DNA of 64,000 bases from VAZQ01 sp045811525 (GTDB lineage: Bacteria; Pseudomonadota; Alphaproteobacteria; Rhizobiales; Xanthobacteraceae). The stretch lies in NCBI GenBank assembly GCA_045811525.1, contig JBJMTV010000051.1, positions 1 through 64,000 of the forward strand. The letters are read 5' to 3'. This document shows, piece by piece, positions 8,823 through 17,130 of this stretch (positions within the stretch are counted from its first letter, which is position 1; each line of letters opens with the position of its first letter). The notes under the pieces were generated by a model. That model saw only the letters and a list, made by a program, of their open reading frames with translations. It was not told the DNA's origin and did no database searches. The translations under genes and the position numbers were made by a program.

Positions 8823-9512
8823 TCACACCTGCAAGGTGGGCGGCTCCAGGCCATTGGCCGCAAGGAGTCGCGGCGATTCGGTCGCAATGAATTCGAGCAG
8901 CGCGCGCGCCGCATCGGTCTTTTTCGCTGCCCGCAAAATGGCGGCCGAGAAGGTGGTGACTTTTTGCAGCGAGGAGGGGAGCACGCCGATGATCTCGATC
9001 CCGGCGACCGGCAGGAGCTCGCTCATCTGCTGAACGCCGATCTCTGCCTCCCCTCTGGCGATCAGCACGCCGACAGGGGTTCCCGGTTCAGGATTCACGA
9101 TCTTGGACTGCATCTGCTCGCTGATGCCGAGCTTCGCAAGCACAGTCGGAAAATAGATGCCGCTCGTTCCGGTCTTGGAGTGCGCCACCGTCTTCGCGGC
9201 GAGAAGGGCACGCTTGAGTGCCTCGGACGAGCTGATGTCCGGCTTGGTCGCGCCCTTGCGCATCGCAAGCGCAATGCCTGAGCTTGCAATGTCCAGGCGG
9301 CTTCCAGGCGCGGCCTTACCCTGCTTGATCAGGGCGTCGATCGCCTCCGCGGTGAGGATCGCGATGTCAGCACCGGCACCGCCTTCCAGCTCCTTGAGGA
9401 GCCCATTGGCAGATCCCCAGGTGACCGTCACTTTGTCCTGTCTCGCGCGCTCGAAAGCGGGGAGGAGCTCAATCAGGACGGTCTTTAGTCCGTTGGTGCA
9501 AAGAACCTCCAT
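8823..9512 (-). CDS. ModA-like extracellular-type solute-binding domain protein, no signal peptide
   Basis: Product of 229 aa with the type-2 periplasmic binding fold of ModA-like proteins: VLCTNGLKTVLIELLPAFER at the start, then GSANGLLKELEGGAGADIAILT, SKTGTSGIYF and GTPVGVLIARGEAEIGVQQ. The start at 9512 is backed by GGGAGGAC upstream. Molybdate-binding proteins normally carry a signal peptide, but this one begins directly with the first beta strand. It may therefore be cytoplasmic, or the signal sequence was lost. There are no modB/modC genes nearby. The ligand is unknown; related standalone proteins exist in alphaproteobacterial catabolic clusters. Confidence 0.75.
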   Translation of the reverse strand: MEVLCTNGLKTVLIELLPAFERARQDKVTVTWGSANGLLKELEGGAGADIAILTAEAIDALIKQGKAAPGSRLDIASSGIALAMRKGATKPDISSSEALKRALLAAKTVAHSKTGTSGIYFPTVLAKLGISEQMQSKIVNPEPGTPVGVLIARGEAEIGVQQMSELLPVAGIEIIGVLPSSLQKVTTFSAAILRAAKKTDAARALLEFIATESPRLLAANGLEPPTLQV

Positions 9513-9839
9513 CCTGTCCTCCCTCCGGCGCGCGCTCGTTTTAAGGCAGCTCGCTAAAAGCGTATCTGAGCGGGATTTGCACCAGCTGATCGCACGAGCT
9601 TTGGCCTGGCTTATTCAACACTTCGTCCGCCCTCGTTTTCGTCGCAGGCTTCATCGCTACCATGACGAAGCACGGTTTCTCATGTTTTTGGTCATCGGCA
9701 ATGGCCCCTTAAGCTTCCGCCGCTATGGAAACGTCTTGCATTGCACGCGGTGCGCCATTGAGCGGGCTCGACACGTCGCGTAGAGTTTGTTCCTGCGCCC
9801 CCGCCGCGACAAGACGGTCGGCGGCCAGGTGAGGCTGCG
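9513..9839. other. Intergenic region between divergent genes, nothing specific seen
   Basis: 327 bases between the ModA-like gene (minus) and the sensor kinase (plus). It presumably holds both promoters; I found no clear operator, repeat or small gene. Confidence 0.5.
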
Positions 9840-11693
9840 ATGCAGCAGGTCCCCAATGCCGGCGTTGAGACCGAAGTTGCGCGTTCCGAGCGCGCTCTCG
9901 CTACCGCTTTGGCGCGCCAAACCGCGTCCGATGAGGTGCTGCGCGTCATCGCGAGCTCCCCGGGAGAACTCCAGCCGGTTTTCCGTACCATCCTCCTTAA
10001 TGCTACTCAGCTCTGCGAGGCGAAGTTCGGCACACTGTACCTGCGCGAGGGCGACGCGCTGCGCATGATGGCACAGCACGGAGCGCCCGCCTCGTTCCTG
10101 AAGGAGCGTTGGCGCAACCCGGTGATCCGCGCCCGGCCCGATACGTCACTGGGCCGCGCAGTAGCCACGCGCCAACTTGTTCACGTCAAAGACATGCGGG
10201 AAGAAGCAGGGATCGGTGATCCGGGCTCGGGCACCACTGGTGCGCAGCTCGCGATTCTTGCCGGTGCGCGTTCGGCTCTCGTGGTTCCGATGACCCGGGA
10301 TCACGACTTGGTCGGCGCCTTCATCATCTTTCGTCAGGAGGTTCGTCCCTTCACTGAACAACAGGCCGCGCTCGTCACGAGCTTCGCCGCGCAGGCGGTG
10401 ATCGCGATCGAGAACGCGCGGCTTCTTACCGAGCTACGTGAGCGCACCCACGATCTGACTGAGTCTCTGCAGCAGCAGACCGCAACCTCGGACGTGCTCA
10501 AGGTTATCAGCCGCTCGACGTTCGACCTCCAGACGGTTCTTGATGCCCTGGTCCAGTTGGCAGCGGGATTGTGCAATGCGGACTACGGCTTCATCTTTCG
10601 TCGCCAGGGCGAGGTCTATGGGCTCGCGGCGAGTCACGGTTTTGCCGATGACTACCGGAAATGGATGGCCGCCCAATCTATTCCCGTGGGAGCACAGACG
10701 TTAGTAGGTCGGTCTGCACTTATGGGCAATGTCGTCCATATCCCTGACGTGCTGGCGGATCCCGACTATGGCTGGCGTGAATCCATCACCCGGGGAGAAC
10801 ACCGCACCATGTTAGGCGTGCCGCTCCTACGAGAAGGGCAGCCGATCGGCGTTCTTTGCCTTCAGCGCAAGACGGTACGGCCTTTCACCGACAAGCAGAT
10901 CGAGCTGGTTACGACCTTTGCGGATCAAGCCGTGATTGCCATTGAAAACGTCCGCCTTTTCGAAGAGATCCAGGAAAAAAACCGGCAGCTTCAACAGGCT
11001 AGTGAGTATAAGTCCCAGTTCGTTTCCAGCGTCAGCCATGAGTTGCGGACACCGCTCAACGCAATCATCGGGCTCACCGACATGCTGGTGAAGAACACGG
11101 CGCGCTTCGGTACCGAGAAGGCGCTCGAGCCTCTCAACCGCGTGCACCGCGCGGGCACCCACCTGCTCGGGCTTATCAACCAGGTGCTCGATCTCTCTAA
11201 GATCGAGGCCGGCAAGCTCGAGCTCGACCCCCAGACGGTTGAGCTTACTCCCCTGATTGACGAAGTGGTCGGGACAGCGCGCCAGCTCGCAGAGCAGAAC
11301 GGCAACCGGTTGCTCGTTGACGTGCGAGGCAATCTGGGCGCGCTCAGCGTCGACCCCATGCGTCTGCGACAGATATTGTTAAATTTGTTGAGCAATGCCT
11401 GCAAGTTCACCAAGCAAGGCGACGTGACCTTGCGGGCGCAGCGGATCGGCGGCGGCACCGATGGCGTGGAGCTTGCCGTCTGCGACACGGGTATCGGCAT
11501 GACGCCCGAGCAGCAGAGCAAGCTGTTCGAGGACTTCAGTCAAGGTGGGGCGGGAACAGCGGCCAAATTCGGAGGCACCGGCTTGGGATTGGCGATCAGC
11601 CGCAAACTTGCACGGATGATGGCCGGAGATGTGACGGTCACGAGCGAGCCAAATAAGGGCTCGGTCTTCACACTTCGGTTGCCGATTACCTGA
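9840..11693 (+). CDS. GAF-GAF sensor histidine kinase (soluble, orphan)
   Basis: Product of 617 aa with no membrane segment. There are two GAF domains at about residues 35-195 and 215-372, each closing with a matching phrase (QAVIAIENARLL and QAVIAIENVRLF), a linker coiled coil (375-392), and a HisKA domain with the phospho-acceptor His400 in SSVSHELRTPLNAI. The HATPase domain has the N box (NLLSNACKFT), G1 (DTGIGM), F (EDFSQ) and G2 (GGTGLGLAIS). It should autophosphorylate in response to a cytosolic signal sensed by GAF. No receiver domain is fused and no response regulator is adjacent, so its partner is elsewhere. The start has GTGAGG upstream. Confidence 0.9.
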   Translation: MQQVPNAGVETEVARSERALATALARQTASDEVLRVIASSPGELQPVFRTILLNATQLCEAKFGTLYLREGDALRMMAQHGAPASFLKERWRNPVIRARPDTSLGRAVATRQLVHVKDMREEAGIGDPGSGTTGAQLAILAGARSALVVPMTRDHDLVGAFIIFRQEVRPFTEQQAALVTSFAAQAVIAIENARLLTELRERTHDLTESLQQQTATSDVLKVISRSTFDLQTVLDALVQLAAGLCNADYGFIFRRQGEVYGLAASHGFADDYRKWMAAQSIPVGAQTLVGRSALMGNVVHIPDVLADPDYGWRESITRGEHRTMLGVPLLREGQPIGVLCLQRKTVRPFTDKQIELVTTFADQAVIAIENVRLFEEIQEKNRQLQQASEYKSQFVSSVSHELRTPLNAIIGLTDMLVKNTARFGTEKALEPLNRVHRAGTHLLGLINQVLDLSKIEAGKLELDPQTVELTPLIDEVVGTARQLAEQNGNRLLVDVRGNLGALSVDPMRLRQILLNLLSNACKFTKQGDVTLRAQRIGGGTDGVELAVCDTGIGMTPEQQSKLFEDFSQGGAGTAAKFGGTGLGLAISRKLARMMAGDVTVTSEPNKGSVFTLRLPIT

Positions 11694-11702
11694 AATGGAC
11701 CA

Positions 11703-11725
11703 ACGCACCAGGGTGCGTCTTCTTT
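11703..11725 (+). terminator. Possible Rho-independent terminator after the sensor kinase
   Basis: Stem ACGCAC / GTGCGT with loop CAGG, followed by CTTCTTT, starting nine bases after the kinase stop codon. The stem is short and the T tract is interrupted. Confidence 0.5.
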
Positions 11726-11937
11726 AGAAGGGCTCCGACCGCTCAGCTGGCTAGGGGTGCACTGTTGCCGCGCCACGAAGCACGGTCTCCGTCACAGAAT
11801 TTAGGGCCCCCATGGTTCGTGCCATGCTGACCCAGGGTCAACATCTATGTGAACGGCGACACGGCAAGCGCACGCAGCGCCGGTGCTGTCAGGGCTGCAC
11901 CGCGGAACCCGCAGTGCGCGCACAGCCCGCTCTTCTG

Positions 11938-12255
11938 TCACTCCACGTCTATGAGCACTCGGCCATTCTCGACTTCCACCTTGTAAGTCTTGATCGGCAC
12001 CATGCAGGGAGGCGAGACGACCTCGCCGGTCCTGACATTGAACTGGCCATTGTGGAAATTGCACTCGATCACGTCGTCCTCGAGGTAGCCTTCGGATAAA
12101 GAGCCCGGACCGTGAGTGCATTGGTCGTCGGTGACATAGAACGCACCGTCCACATTGTAGACCGCCAACGTGAGATCGTCCGTCTCGATCCGTAGCGTGC
12201 TGCCCGGTGCCACGTCGGCCGTGCTGCAGAGGTCAATACGTCGCGATGCGGGCAT
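11938..12255 (-). CDS. Rieske-type [2Fe-2S] ferredoxin
   Basis: Product of 105 aa with the two Rieske cluster motifs, CTH (in DQCTHGPGSLSEG) and CNFH (in VIECNFHNGQFN). It matches the soluble ferredoxins that feed electrons to ring-hydroxylating dioxygenases, or the NirD-type small subunit. No oxygenase or ferredoxin reductase gene is adjacent, so its partner is unknown. It is divergent from the gene at 12340 across 84 bases, and the two may share control. Confidence 0.9.
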   Translation of the reverse strand: MPASRRIDLCSTADVAPGSTLRIETDDLTLAVYNVDGAFYVTDDQCTHGPGSLSEGYLEDDVIECNFHNGQFNVRTGEVVSPPCMVPIKTYKVEVENGRVLIDVE

Positions 12256-12339
12256 GCGTCATTCCTCGTTGACGGCCGGCGGGTGGAGATGCACTTCTAA
12301 TCGGGAGCAGAGGCAAGGCCAATACTGAGAGAGCGCGAA

Positions 12340-12852
12340 GTGGACAGTGAAAGTGCCCGTATGAGCTCCGCCGCGGAAGCGCGGTTTCGCATCAACTACC
12401 CGAACTCCGTCCCGCGAGTGGTGAAGGTGATCGCGCTCGATCATGCGAGCGAGCAGGTGGTCAAGCGGGTCGCGCAACACAACTGGCAACGGGCAGCCTT
12501 CTTCGCGTCAGTCAAGTTCGACGGCGCCCCACGCGAGGGCGAAGGCTGGTCGATCCAGGCCTGGTTGAGCGATCTCGCCGGGCGCACCAAGGCTCTGGTG
12601 GAGGAGGTCAACTCGGCGGACCTCGTCGTCATGGTCTCCAGCGCGGGCACCGGTGCCCAAGCGGCGGCTGTCATCGGCGAGGCGTGTGCCGTCCGCAAAG
12701 TGATGACCACGGCGCTGATCATCGGCAGCGAGCAGCGCTCCGACGAGGAGCTCTCGAAGACATTGGCGGCACTGCGCCCTTATGCCTCTATGGTCGTGAT
12801 CGCGAACGCCGACGACTATATCGAGGAGATGCTCTACGCCCTCCGGGCGTAG
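12340..12852 (+). CDS. Unknown protein with a degenerate FtsZ/tubulin-like pattern
   Basis: Product of 170 aa from a GTG at 12340, preceded by GAGAGAGCG; an ATG at 12361 is an alternative. I do not recognise an established family. The order of segments resembles the FtsZ Rossmann half: PRVVKVIALDHASEQVVKRV (compare KVIGVGGAGGNAV), ADLVVMVSSAGTGAQAAAVI (compare the GGGTGTG loop) and ASMVVIANADDYIEEML (compare DTLIVIPND). The glycine-rich nucleotide loops are not conserved, so GTP binding is doubtful. It lies back to back with the Rieske ferredoxin. The resemblance is by eye and needs a profile comparison. Confidence 0.6.
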   Translation: MDSESARMSSAAEARFRINYPNSVPRVVKVIALDHASEQVVKRVAQHNWQRAAFFASVKFDGAPREGEGWSIQAWLSDLAGRTKALVEEVNSADLVVMVSSAGTGAQAAAVIGEACAVRKVMTTALIIGSEQRSDEELSKTLAALRPYASMVVIANADDYIEEMLYALRA

Positions 12853-12947
12853 TGCATCGTCCCATTATCTAGTTGCAGCTACCGGCAGGGCAGCTCCGCG
12901 CCGCTAGCGTTGCGATGTTTGAGGAACGTTACCGACGCTTAGTCGCG

Positions 12948-13691
12948 CTAGGACAGGTCCATGGCTGAGACGCCACCGTCGACGAACAGGTTCGCACCAT
13001 AGACGAATGAGGAGTCATCGCTGACCAGGAAGAGCACGGCTTTTGCCGCTTCCTGAGGGAGGCCCGGGCGTTGTGGCATGTTCGGTATGCGGCGCGACGC
13101 ATCGAACGCGTCCTTGCCGACGGGCGATCCGATCTTGTTTGGCACAATGGCGTTCACGCGGATGTTGTGCGGCGCCAGTTGTGCCGCCATGGCGCGGGTC
13201 AGATTGGCGACGCCTCCTTTGGCGGCGGAATAGGCGATCGCCCGGCTTCTGCCCACAAATCCGGAGGTCGAGCCGATATTCACGATGCGACCGCCGCCCT
13301 GGGCCGCCATCTGCTGCCCGACATGCTTGCTCATCAGGAACTGGCTCTTCAGCGTCACCGCGAGGACCTCGTCCCATTCCTGCTCACTGATGTCGAAGAT
13401 GTGTTTGTTGTCCGAGATCGCGACATTATTGACGAGGATGTCGATGCGGCCGAGCCGCGTCGTGACTGATTTGACGAGCTCAGCCACCTCGGCTCCCTTG
13501 GAAACGTCGGCGACGAACAGCTCCGCAGCCCCGCCGCCATCCTTAATGGCTCGGGTCACGCGCTCGCCGCGGGCGCGGTCGAGCTCGACAACGCCGACGC
13601 GAGCGCCTTCCGAGGCAAATAGCCTGGCGATCTCCTCGCCGATGTTGCGTCCTGCGCCGGTGACGAGGGCGACTTGTCCGTCGAGCTTCAT
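12948..13691 (-). CDS. Short-chain dehydrogenase/reductase (SDR)
   Basis: Product of 247 aa. The ATG at 13691 has GGGAGG seven bases upstream. Classical SDR motifs are present: the cofactor loop TGAGRNIG near the N-terminus, NNVA, the catalytic Ser in GSTSGF and YSAAKGG (Tyr-x3-Lys), then IRVNAIVPN and FVDGG at the end. Asp/Glu at the end of beta 2 (VVELD) suggests NAD(H) preference. It likely oxidises or reduces an alcohol or ketone; the substrate is unknown. It is convergent with the gene at 12340 and divergent from proA. Confidence 0.9.
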   Translation of the reverse strand: MKLDGQVALVTGAGRNIGEEIARLFASEGARVGVVELDRARGERVTRAIKDGGGAAELFVADVSKGAEVAELVKSVTTRLGRIDILVNNVAISDNKHIFDISEQEWDEVLAVTLKSQFLMSKHVGQQMAAQGGGRIVNIGSTSGFVGRSRAIAYSAAKGGVANLTRAMAAQLAPHNIRVNAIVPNKIGSPVGKDAFDASRRIPNMPQRPGLPQEAAKAVLFLVSDDSSFVYGANLFVDGGVSAMDLS

Positions 13692-13849
13692 GATTTTCTC
13701 CCTCCCCATGCTTCGGCGGCTCGCCTTCTGACAGGCGCCGAGGTGCGCGCGAGCGTCCTTACTCTCGAGGATGCAGGTGGGCAACATCGCGCGGCCTCGC
13801 GGGCGCATTACAGACGTGATAGAGAATGCCGGGGAAGATGGATCTGGCC

Positions 13850-15139
13850 ATGGCCACGCCGTTGAAGACGGTTGAAGCGGGCGATATTGCTGCCCTGATG
13901 CACGATATCGGCCGGGAAGCGCGCGAAGCGGCGCGGGTTCTGGCGCTGGTGCCGTCGGCACAGAAGGACCGGGCGCTCGCGGCGATGGCATCCGCGATCC
14001 GGTCGCGCTCTGACGAGATCATCGCCGCCAACGCCCATGATGTGGCCGAGGCCAACACTGCCGGAGTGGGCCCGGCGTTCATCGAGCGGCTGACGCTCGA
14101 CGCCAAGCGCCTCGCCAGCATCGCCGACGGTGTCGAGGTGGTGCGGTCCCTGCCCGATCCGGTCGGCGCCGTGGCTGAGAGTTGGACGCGACCGAATGGG
14201 CTTGTGATTGAGCGGGTGCGCGTGCCGCTCGGCGTGATCGGCATCATTTATGAAAGCCGGCCCAACGTCACTGCCGATGCTGCCGCGCTCTGCCTGAAAT
14301 CCGGGAATGCAGCCATCTTGCGCGGGGGCTCCGAGAGCCATCGTTCCAATCGTGCCATCCATGCGGCGCTCGCGGACGGACTGCGCACAGCCGAGCTTCC
14401 GCAGAGTGCCATCACCCTCGTTCCCACACGCGATCGGGCGGCTGTGGGGTTGATGCTCGCGGGCCTCGATGGCGCGATCGATGTGCTGGTGCCGCGCGGC
14501 GGCAAGAGTCTCGTTGCGCGTGTGCAGGCAGAGGCGCGCGTTCCCGTCTTCGCGCATCTCGAGGGTATCTGCCACGTTTATGTCGACAAAGCTGCCGATC
14601 TCACCATGGCGCAATCGATTGTGCTGAATGCCAAAATGCGGCGTACCGGCGTGTGTGGTGCTGCGGAGACGCTCCTGATCGATCGCGCCGCCAGCGCAAC
14701 GCTTCTCCAGCCGATTGTCACGATGCTGCTCGACGCCGGGTGTGAGGTGCGCGGTGATGCGGCGGCGCGCGCCGTTGATGCCCGCGTCAAACCAGCAAGC
14801 GAGGAGGACTGGTCGACCGAATACCTCGATGCCGTAATTTCGACCAAGCTGGTGGACGGGGTGGATGGTGCCATCGCGCATATCGAGCGCTATGGCTCCC
14901 ATCACACCGAATCCATCATCACTGCGGAGACTGCTGCCGCCGAGAAATTTCTGCGTGTGGTCGACTCCGCCATCGTGCTGCACAATGCATCGACGCAGTT
15001 CGCTGACGGCGGGGAATTTGGGTTTGGCGCGGAGATCGGAATAGCCACGGGTCGCTTCCATGCGCGCGGTCCAGTCGGAACCGAGCAGCTGACCAGCTTC
15101 AAGTACCGCGTCCGCGGCACCGGACAGATCAGACCGTGA
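13850..15139 (+). CDS. proA: Gamma-glutamyl phosphate reductase
   Basis: Product of 429 aa, the family's usual length when started at 13850 (MATPLKTVE); in-frame ATGs at 13826 and 13838 would add short tails. It reduces glutamyl-5-phosphate with NADPH to glutamate semialdehyde in proline synthesis. The catalytic Cys269 lies in RTGVCGAAETLL. The next gene, nadD, starts within the proA stop (GTGA), so the two are translationally coupled. In many relatives proB and often obgE precede proA; here an unrelated SDR lies upstream on the other strand, so proB must be elsewhere. Confidence 0.95.
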   Translation: MATPLKTVEAGDIAALMHDIGREAREAARVLALVPSAQKDRALAAMASAIRSRSDEIIAANAHDVAEANTAGVGPAFIERLTLDAKRLASIADGVEVVRSLPDPVGAVAESWTRPNGLVIERVRVPLGVIGIIYESRPNVTADAAALCLKSGNAAILRGGSESHRSNRAIHAALADGLRTAELPQSAITLVPTRDRAAVGLMLAGLDGAIDVLVPRGGKSLVARVQAEARVPVFAHLEGICHVYVDKAADLTMAQSIVLNAKMRRTGVCGAAETLLIDRAASATLLQPIVTMLLDAGCEVRGDAAARAVDARVKPASEEDWSTEYLDAVISTKLVDGVDGAIAHIERYGSHHTESIITAETAAAEKFLRVVDSAIVLHNASTQFADGGEFGFGAEIGIATGRFHARGPVGTEQLTSFKYRVRGTGQIRP

Positions 15140-15807
15140 GGCCACGTTCCTCGGCTGGTGAACGGCCTGTGCTGCCACCACATGCTCCCGGAATGCGCAT
15201 CGGCTTGTTCGGCGGCACGTTTGATCCGCCACACCAGGCGCATCTGGAAGCATGCCTGATAGCCATGAAGCGGCTCGGCCTGCATCGGGTCTGGTGGCTG
15301 GTCACGCCGGGCAATCCGCTTAAGGATACGCGCGGGCTTGCGCCACTCGAACAGCGCATTGCAGCCGCCCGCAAATTAGTACGCCACCCCAGCATTGCGG
15401 TCACCGGCATCGAGGCCAAGATCGGCACCACCTATACCTACAAGACGATCGCCTATCTGCGCCGTCATTGTCCCCGGGTGCATTTCGTTTGGATCATGGG
15501 TGCCGACAATCTGCGCAGCTTCCATCGCTGGCAGCGATGGCGCGGCATCGCTGCGCTGGTGCCGATCGCGGTGGTGGATCGGCTCGGCCCGAGCCTTTAT
15601 GCCAGTGCCAGCGCCGCGGGGCAGGCGCTGGTGCGTGCGCGCCTGCCGGAGCGCGCGGCGAAGTCTTTGCCGTGGCGGCGTCCGCCAGCGTGGATCTTTT
15701 TGCATGGATTGAAGTCGCCGCTTTCGTCCACAGCTTTGCGCGCCGCTCGTCATCAGACTGATGCGAAAGCGCCACACTTTGCCAGTTACGGAACGGCGGC
15801 CCGTTGA
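15136..15807 (+). CDS. nadD: Nicotinate-nucleotide adenylyltransferase
   Basis: Product of 223 aa from a GTG overlapping the proA stop by four bases. The nucleotidyltransferase motif GGTFDPPHQAH and the C-terminal motif SPLSSTALR (ISSTxIR type) identify NadD, which joins nicotinate mononucleotide to ATP to make deamido-NAD. WIMGADNL and FHRWQRWR are typical of the alphaproteobacterial form. It sits in the conserved order proA-nadD-rsfS-rlmH. Confidence 0.95.
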   Translation: MRPRSSAGERPVLPPHAPGMRIGLFGGTFDPPHQAHLEACLIAMKRLGLHRVWWLVTPGNPLKDTRGLAPLEQRIAAARKLVRHPSIAVTGIEAKIGTTYTYKTIAYLRRHCPRVHFVWIMGADNLRSFHRWQRWRGIAALVPIAVVDRLGPSLYASASAAGQALVRARLPERAAKSLPWRRPPAWIFLHGLKSPLSSTALRAARHQTDAKAPHFASYGTAAR

Positions 15808-15859
15808 AACTGTTGACCCACCATGCCTATCTCATGAATGCTTCGCTTCAAGCGGAGCA

Positions 15860-16032
15860 CTGGTGTCCCGATTCCGAAGTTCGCGTCACTGTGCGGCACC
15901 ATCGGTTGCGAACTTCGGAATCGAAGGACACCAGCCAAACTATGAGTCTTGAGTCTAGTGTGGCTTTGGTTCAGAAGTCCGCATGACGAACTTGCGGCAA
16001 GAGTGATGCGGACTTCTGAACCGCCACACTAG
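15860..16032. repeat. Composite double-palindrome element, copy 1
   Basis: Two adjacent long imperfect palindromes. Palindrome A (15860-15934) has arms built on CTGGTGTCC...ATTCCGAAGTTCGC and its complement around a 23-base loop. Palindrome B (15955-16032) has arms built on CTAGTGTGGC...GGTTCAGAAGTCCGCAT. A second copy, in inverted orientation, is at 32018-32184. The outer stem pair of A is G-C here and A-T in the other copy, so pairing is kept. It ends 28 bases before the presumed rsfS start. No protein is encoded. Probably a REP-type or MITE-type element. Confidence 0.9.
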
Positions 16033-16059
16033 GTTTCGTGCAACGAAAGGAAAGGGATC

Positions 16060-16452
16060 CTGGCAACATCTGCATTCCCTCGTGCTGGCGCTCGCCGCGC
16101 CGCCGAAACCATCTCCAAGGTCCCTCCTGATGCCGAGGAGATTCTTCGCTTGGTCCTAGCGCGCCTGGACGACATGAAGGCCGAGGACACAATGACCATC
16201 GATCTCACCGGCAAATCCTCCATCGCGGACACTATGGTCGTGACCTCTGGCAGGTCCAATCGGCATGTCGGAGCCATTGCCGATCGCGTGCGCGAGGAGC
16301 TCGCGCAAGTCGGCGCCCGGACGCGGGTCGAAGGCGTGCCGCATTGCGACTGGGTGCTGATCGATGCCGGCGATGTCATTGTGCATGTGTTCCGGCCTGA
16401 GGTCCGCGCATTCTACAACCTCGAGAAGATGTGGGGCGCGCCGACCGCTTAG
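16060..16452 (+). CDS. rsfS: Ribosome silencing factor RsfS, apparent CTG start
   Basis: RsfS (Iojap family) binds ribosomal protein uL14 and blocks subunit joining in stationary phase. The conserved core is clear: KAEDTMTIDLTGKSSIADTMVV, SGRSNRHVGAIADRV, HCDWVLIDAGDVIVHVF and FYNLEKMW. Family similarity (PPDAEEILRLVLARLDDMK) extends upstream of the first standard start codon in frame, a TTG at 16150. Between the stop at 16030 and that TTG there is no ATG, GTG or TTG. A CTG at 16060, eight bases after AAAGGA, is the best candidate and gives 130 aa. The composite repeat ends just upstream. Confidence 0.85.
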   Translation: MATSAFPRAGARRAAETISKVPPDAEEILRLVLARLDDMKAEDTMTIDLTGKSSIADTMVVTSGRSNRHVGAIADRVREELAQVGARTRVEGVPHCDWVLIDAGDVIVHVFRPEVRAFYNLEKMWGAPTA

Positions 16453-16537
16453 CGTCGCTCTAGGCGTCGCTAGAGTGTCTCTTGGTGAGTCGTCGGCCGC
16501 TGTTGATTAACGGTCGTGAAATCCCGATTGTTGCCCT

Positions 16538-17020
16538 ATGCGGATCGTGATCGCCGCCGTAGGCCGGCTCAAGCAGGGACCCGAGCGGGAGCTTGCGGAG
16601 CGCTATCGCAAGCGCGCCGCGGACGTTGGCCGCAAGGCGGGCCTGCAGGCCTTCGACGTCATCGAGATCAGGGAGAGCAAGGCCGCTGACGCCTCACGAC
16701 GCATGATCGAGGAATCGATTGCTATCGCCAGCGTCACTCCCGAGGGGGCGCCGGCCATTATCCTGGATGGCCGGGGTGAGAACATCAGCAGCGCGACACT
16801 CGCCGGACGCCTGCACGGATGGCGGGCCGAGGCGAAGCCGGCGATCGTCTTCGTCATCGGCGGGCACGACGGACTTGCTCCGGGATTGCGGGACAAGGCC
16901 GATCTTGCGATCGCGTTCGGGGCCGCGACCTGGCCGCACCAGCTCGTCCGCATCATGCTGCTGGAGCAGCTCTACCGCGCCGCCACCATGCTGGCCGGCC
17001 ATCCCTACCATCGCGTCTGA
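16538..17020 (+). CDS. rlmH: 23S rRNA pseudouridine-1915 N3-methyltransferase
   Basis: Product of 160 aa, the full family length. It starts MRIVIAAVGRLKQGPERELAERY and carries ILDGRGE, FVIGGHDGL and the C-terminal knot HQLVRIMLLEQLYRAATMLAGHPYHR, all diagnostic of the SPOUT methyltransferase RlmH. It methylates pseudouridine 1915 in helix 69 of assembled ribosomes using S-adenosylmethionine. It follows rsfS by 85 bases in the conserved order. Confidence 0.96.
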   Translation: MRIVIAAVGRLKQGPERELAERYRKRAADVGRKAGLQAFDVIEIRESKAADASRRMIEESIAIASVTPEGAPAIILDGRGENISSATLAGRLHGWRAEAKPAIVFVIGGHDGLAPGLRDKADLAIAFGAATWPHQLVRIMLLEQLYRAATMLAGHPYHRV

Positions 17021-17130
17021 GCGCCATTGCCCGGGGCCAGAGCCCCGTCCGGGCGCCGCGGCTTAGTCTTAATCCCGTACCAATCATGGTTGCCTATTGC
17101 GGTGGACCCGCTTTTGCATAGAACGATTTG

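Noticed and set aside
13808..15253. Long minus-strand frame opposite proA (about 481 codons)
   Set aside because: Same kind of shadow; proA is complete with its catalytic Cys and typical length.
17032..17063. GC-rich hairpin after rlmH (GGGGC / GCCCC) as a terminator
   Set aside because: No T tract follows the stem, so intrinsic termination is not supported.
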